This document shows positions 61,174 to 64,000 of a DNA stretch of 64,000 nt, piece after piece. The position numbers were made by a program, and so were the translations under genes. Source of the DNA: Pseudomonas sp. B21_DOA (lineage in GTDB: Bacteria > Pseudomonadota > Gammaproteobacteria > Pseudomonadales > Pseudomonadaceae). Under the pieces are notes generated by a model. That model searched no databases, was not told where the DNA came from, and worked only from the letters and a program-made list of their open reading frames with translations. The DNA lies in the NCBI GenBank assembly GCA_030544685.1, contig CP086683.1:5022001-5086000 (forward strand), given 5' to 3'. Within the stretch, counting starts at the first letter, position 1. Every line of letters begins with the position of its first letter.

Positions 61174-62399
61174 TCAGATACCCTCAACCTGCGCGAACGC
61201 GACTCTGAGCCGAGCCGCACTCTCGCGCTGACAATTCAACTGCACCCGCTCAAGCCCCAGCCAACCCGCCATTCGCCGCAAATTCAGCGCCAGCGCCGAC
61301 ATCCCCTCTTCATCCAGCCCCGGCTCTTCCTCGTGAACCGCATGCACCGCCAACTGCCCTGCTGCCCGTTCGGCACGCAGATCAACCCGCGCGGCGATCC
61401 GCTCGTTGTGCAAAAACGGCAGCACGTAATAGCCGTAAACCCGCTTGGGCTGCGGTGTGTAGATTTCCAGACGATAGCGAAAATCGAACAGGCGCTCGGT
61501 GCGACTGCGTTCCCAGATCAGCGAGTCGAACGGCGACAGCAGCGCGATGGCAATGACCTTGCGCGGCACTTTGGGCTCCGGCAGGCAATAGGCGATCTGC
61601 CGCCAGTCGGCGACTTCGCACATCTGCAATTGCCCCGCCTCAACCAACTCAGCCAGACGCGGCCGCGCATCCGCAGGGCTCAGACGGAAATAATCGCGCA
61701 GGTCTTTTTCCGTACCAATACCCAATGCTTGCGCCGCATGCAGCAGCAAACCGCGTTGCGCCTCGGCCTCGTCCGGTTGGGGCTGCTGCAGAATCGCTGC
61801 CGGAATCACTCGCTCGGGCAAATCGTACAAGCGCTCGAAACCGCGTCGCCCCGCTACTGTGACCTCACCGGCGGCGAACAACCATTCCAGCGCATGTTTC
61901 TCGGCACTCCAGTCCCACCATGGCCCGGCCTTGTCTTCGCGGGTTGACAGACTGCCGGCCCCCAGCGCGCCCGCTCCTCCACCGCAGTCAGCACGCGGCG
62001 GATGGTTTCCTGCTGTTCGCGACCAAACTTTGCCAGTTGCTGATAGATGTCTTCGCCACGCTTGGCGCGTTGCATGCGCCAACCCAGCAACGGGTACATC
62101 GACATCGGTAACAGCGACGCTTCGTGGCCCCAATATTCGAACAGCGTGCGCCGACGCCCCGAACTCCAGGCAGCCTGGTCGAGCAAGTCGGAAGGATAGG
62201 AACCGAGACGGGAAAACAGCGGCAGGTAGTGCGAGCGCACCACGGCATTGACGGAATCGATTTGCAGCAGGCCCAGCCGTTCGATCAGCCGGTTGAGATG
62301 ACTGGCATTGACGGTCGGCAGCTGGCGCCCGTTGAACCCTTGGGCGGCCAGCGCCAGACGTCGCGCCTGTTTGAGGGAAAAGGACACTGTCGCGGGCAT
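61174..62399 (-). CDS. YcaQ-like winged-helix DNA glycosylase family protein (frame break)
   Basis: About 409 residues after correction, belonging to the HTH_42/YcaQ family. In E. coli this family unhooks DNA interstrand crosslinks as a glycosylase. Visible segments: SFSLKQARRLALAAQGF, LGLLQIDSVNAVVRSHYLPLFSRLG at the N-terminus; in the second part DLRDYFRLSPADARPRLAELV and ALLSPFDSLIWERSRTERLF. The break is at the CCC run 61970-61972; one added base gives EERGALGAGSLSTRED. ATG 62399. A QxQ-type catalytic stretch was not clearly identified. Confidence 0.82.
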
Positions 62400-62463
62400 T
62401 TATTCCTCCATGTCTGCTCGCAACCTACCTCACCTGAAAGGGGTTTGTGTAGCGATAGCCTCA

Positions 62464-62685
62464 TCATTTATGCATCGGGTCGTCCCAGAACGGCCGCACG
62501 GTTTCGTGTTCGACATCGGCGCGGCTGATGCCGATGTCCTTCAGCGCCTCATCGCTCAGACCGGCGAGCATTTCCCGTTCACGATGCAGCTCATACCAAC
62601 GGCTGAATTTGTGCAGCAGATCGGACACGATATGGCCATGGCCGGACAGCTGTTCTTCGTTCACATACTCTCTTTGACCTTTCAT
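62464..62685 (-). CDS. DUF1127 small protein
   Basis: Protein of 73 residues. The C-terminal DUF1127 motif is LSDEALKDIGISRADVE, preceded by a basic/aromatic helix (LLHKFSRWYELHREREMLAG). Small DUF1127 proteins in proteobacteria affect RNA metabolism and phosphate or carbon physiology. ATG 62685 with GGAGG about 8 bases upstream is an excellent start; the longer frame to 62769 is not. It is divergent from the LysR gene, so that regulator may control it. Confidence 0.9.
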   Translation of the reverse strand: MKGQREYVNEEQLSGHGHIVSDLLHKFSRWYELHREREMLAGLSDEALKDIGISRADVEHETVRPFWDDPMHK

Positions 62686-62782
62686 CGTCTTGCCTCCTTT
62701 TGTGGATGGCTCAAGTCTCGCGCCGGCGCTAAGATCAATCCAACGAATGTTTCTGATGGCATGCATCACGGAGATTCATCAA

Positions 62783-63637
62783 TTGTCCGCCTACCCCAGT
62801 ATCGATACCGATGTCCTGCGCACCTTCGTCGCGATTGCCGATCAGGGCGGTTTCACCCGTGCTGGCGAGATGGTCAACCGCACCCAGTCGGCGGTGAGCA
62901 TGCAGATGAAACGCCTGGAAGAGGATGTGTTGCAGCGCCAACTGTTCGAGCGCGATGGCCGTCAGGTGCGCCTGACGGCCGAAGGCCAAGTGCTGCTCGG
63001 TTATGCGCGGCGCATCCTCAAACTGCACAGTGAAGTGTTCAACACCCTGCGCGAGCCGCACATGGTCGGCACCGTGCGCATCGGTACGCCGGATGATTAT
63101 GTGATGCGATTTCTGCCGGGGATTCTGTCGCGGTTCGCGCAGTTCTATCCGCTGATCCAGATCGAGGTGCATTGCGAGTCGAGCAAACAGTTGCTGCAAC
63201 GCACCGACCTGGATTTGTCGATCGTCACCCGTGAGCCGGGCAACGAGATTGGCCAGTTGCTGCGCAAGGAGCGCTTTGTCTGGGCCGAGGCGCAGAACTT
63301 CAGCGCCCACGAACAGACGCCGCTGCCCCTGGCGATGTTCAACAGTGATTGTTTCTGCCGTTTGTGGGCGTGCAATGCGCTGGACGCGATGGGCCGCGAT
63401 TACCGCATCGCCTACAACAGCAGCAGCCTGTCGGCGCTGATGGCCGTGGTCAGCGCAGGGCTAGCGATCACCGCGCAACTGGAAAGCCTGATCACCCCGG
63501 ACATGCGCATCCTTGGCGCCGCCGAAGATCTGCCGCTGTTGCCCGAGGCGAGCATCATGCTGATCCGCAATCTGAACAATCCGTCGCCGATCACCGAGTG
63601 CCTGGCCGAGCACATCGTCGAGGGCTTCAAACTTTAA
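62783..63637 (+). CDS. LysR-family transcriptional regulator
   Basis: Protein of 284 residues. An N-terminal winged helix-turn-helix (FTRAGEMVNRTQSAVSMQMK, about residues 21-40) and a periplasmic-binding-like effector domain (VRIGTPDDYVMRFLPGILS...). The start TTG 62783 gives SAYPSIDTDVLRTFVAIAD and has GGAGA eight bases upstream; ATG 62756 and 62747 are alternatives. It is divergent from the DUF1127 gene. Its 3' end overlaps the convergent TauE gene by 11 bases. The effector is unknown. Confidence 0.88.
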   Translation: MSAYPSIDTDVLRTFVAIADQGGFTRAGEMVNRTQSAVSMQMKRLEEDVLQRQLFERDGRQVRLTAEGQVLLGYARRILKLHSEVFNTLREPHMVGTVRIGTPDDYVMRFLPGILSRFAQFYPLIQIEVHCESSKQLLQRTDLDLSIVTREPGNEIGQLLRKERFVWAEAQNFSAHEQTPLPLAMFNSDCFCRLWACNALDAMGRDYRIAYNSSSLSALMAVVSAGLAITAQLESLITPDMRILGAAEDLPLLPEASIMLIRNLNNPSPITECLAEHIVEGFKL

Positions 63638-64000
63638 ACGCGAGCATCACCGCACACAGCACCAGGAACCCGCAGAACAGCCCACGCAGAATTTTTCCGG
63701 CATGGCGTGGGCCACTTTCACGCCCCAACTGATGCTGAGCAGACCTCCGACCGCCAGAGGCAGGCCGATCATCCAATCGACTTCGTGGTGCACCGCGTAA
63801 GTCACCAGCGTCACCCGGTGCTCGGCAAGGCCAGCGCCAATGACAAGCCCTGAGCGACCACTTGCGTGGTGCCGAACAGGCTGGTCAGCACTGGCGTGGC
63901 GACCACTGCGCCGCCGACGCCGAACAAGCCGCCCATGGTTCCCGACGCGGCGCCGAGCACGCCCAGCCACGGCCACGAATAGCGCATCTCGGCAGTCGGC
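63627..64000 (-). CDS. TauE/SafE-family membrane exporter (5' part outside window; two frame breaks)
   Basis: C-terminal part of a DUF81 (TauE/SafE) permease that exports sulfite-type anions or other small acids. Visible: WPWLGVLGAASGTMGGLFGVG, VVATPVLTSLFGTTQVVAQ, the IGLPLAVGGLLSISWGVKVA helix and the tail LRGLFCGFLVLCAVMLAF. Breaks: CCC 63814-63816 (one base missing; corrected PSTGVTLVTYAV) and the T run 63692-63696 (one base missing; corrected MPEKILRGLFCG). The start lies beyond 64000. Confidence 0.8.

Overview
The window is a high-GC chromosomal segment from a Pseudomonas of the P. fluorescens group. The evidence is a pvdS-pvdL pyoverdine locus with PvdS-type promoters, an atu (acyclic terpene) cluster, the sagS-ospR-gpx-msrB-alaA-htpX gene order known from P. 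aeruginosa, and many short REP palindromes of fluorescent pseudomonads. I see no tRNA, rRNA, CRISPR, phage or transposase gene. Most of the window reads as ordinary core genome.

Layout. 1-9.3 kb: pyoverdine genes (pvdL, pvdS and a siderophore-type acetyltransferase) under Fur and PvdS control. 9.3-10.1 kb: a periplasmic solute-binding protein. 10.2-19.4 kb: atuR divergent from atuABCDE and, after a REP doublet, atuF; these encode citronellol/geraniol catabolism through geranyl-CoA carboxylase, and atuG and atuH are absent. 19.5-21.2 kb: housekeeping genes (DEDDh exonuclease, ppnP, MOSC protein). 21.4-26.8 kb: signalling genes (cheV, a degenerate Hpt-like protein, a NarL-type kinase/regulator pair), a lipid kinase and a small membrane protein. 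26.9-29.3 kb: molybdenum cofactor genes moeA, moaB and mobA. 29.4-38.4 kb: lipoprotein, pseudouridine synthase, glutaredoxin-like protein, CPA2 antiporter, ammonium transporter, a three-gene envelope stress cluster (ElaB/YqjD, YqjE, YqjK types), an EAL phosphodiesterase and dGTPase. 38.8-46.1 kb: a BvgA-like regulator, a BvgS-like hybrid kinase and an HD-GYP protein in one transcription unit. 46.1-54 kb: a redox and sulfoxide-repair neighbourhood (fRMsr, DUF815 ATPase, sagS, ospR, gpx, msrB, alaA, htpX). 54-64 kb: tpm, a DODA dioxygenase, deaD, an enoyl-CoA hydratase, a spermidine synthase-like gene, class II DAHP synthase, a YcaQ-like protein, a DUF1127 protein, a LysR regulator and a TauE exporter that runs off the window.

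Sequence quality matters here. I count about 20 single-base reading-frame breaks in 13 genes. Nearly all sit in short homopolymer runs, and restoring one base gives a full-length conserved protein. They are best read as sequencing or assembly indels, so these genes are annotated as whole genes with the break position given.

The most interesting biology is the RR / BvgS-like kinase / HD-GYP operon with a palindromic site upstream, the atypical HD-GYP domain with a large insertion, the Hpt-like protein that lacks a phospho-accepting histidine, and several sharp regulatory palindromes (AtuR pair, probable OspR operator, nested repeat upstream of cheV).
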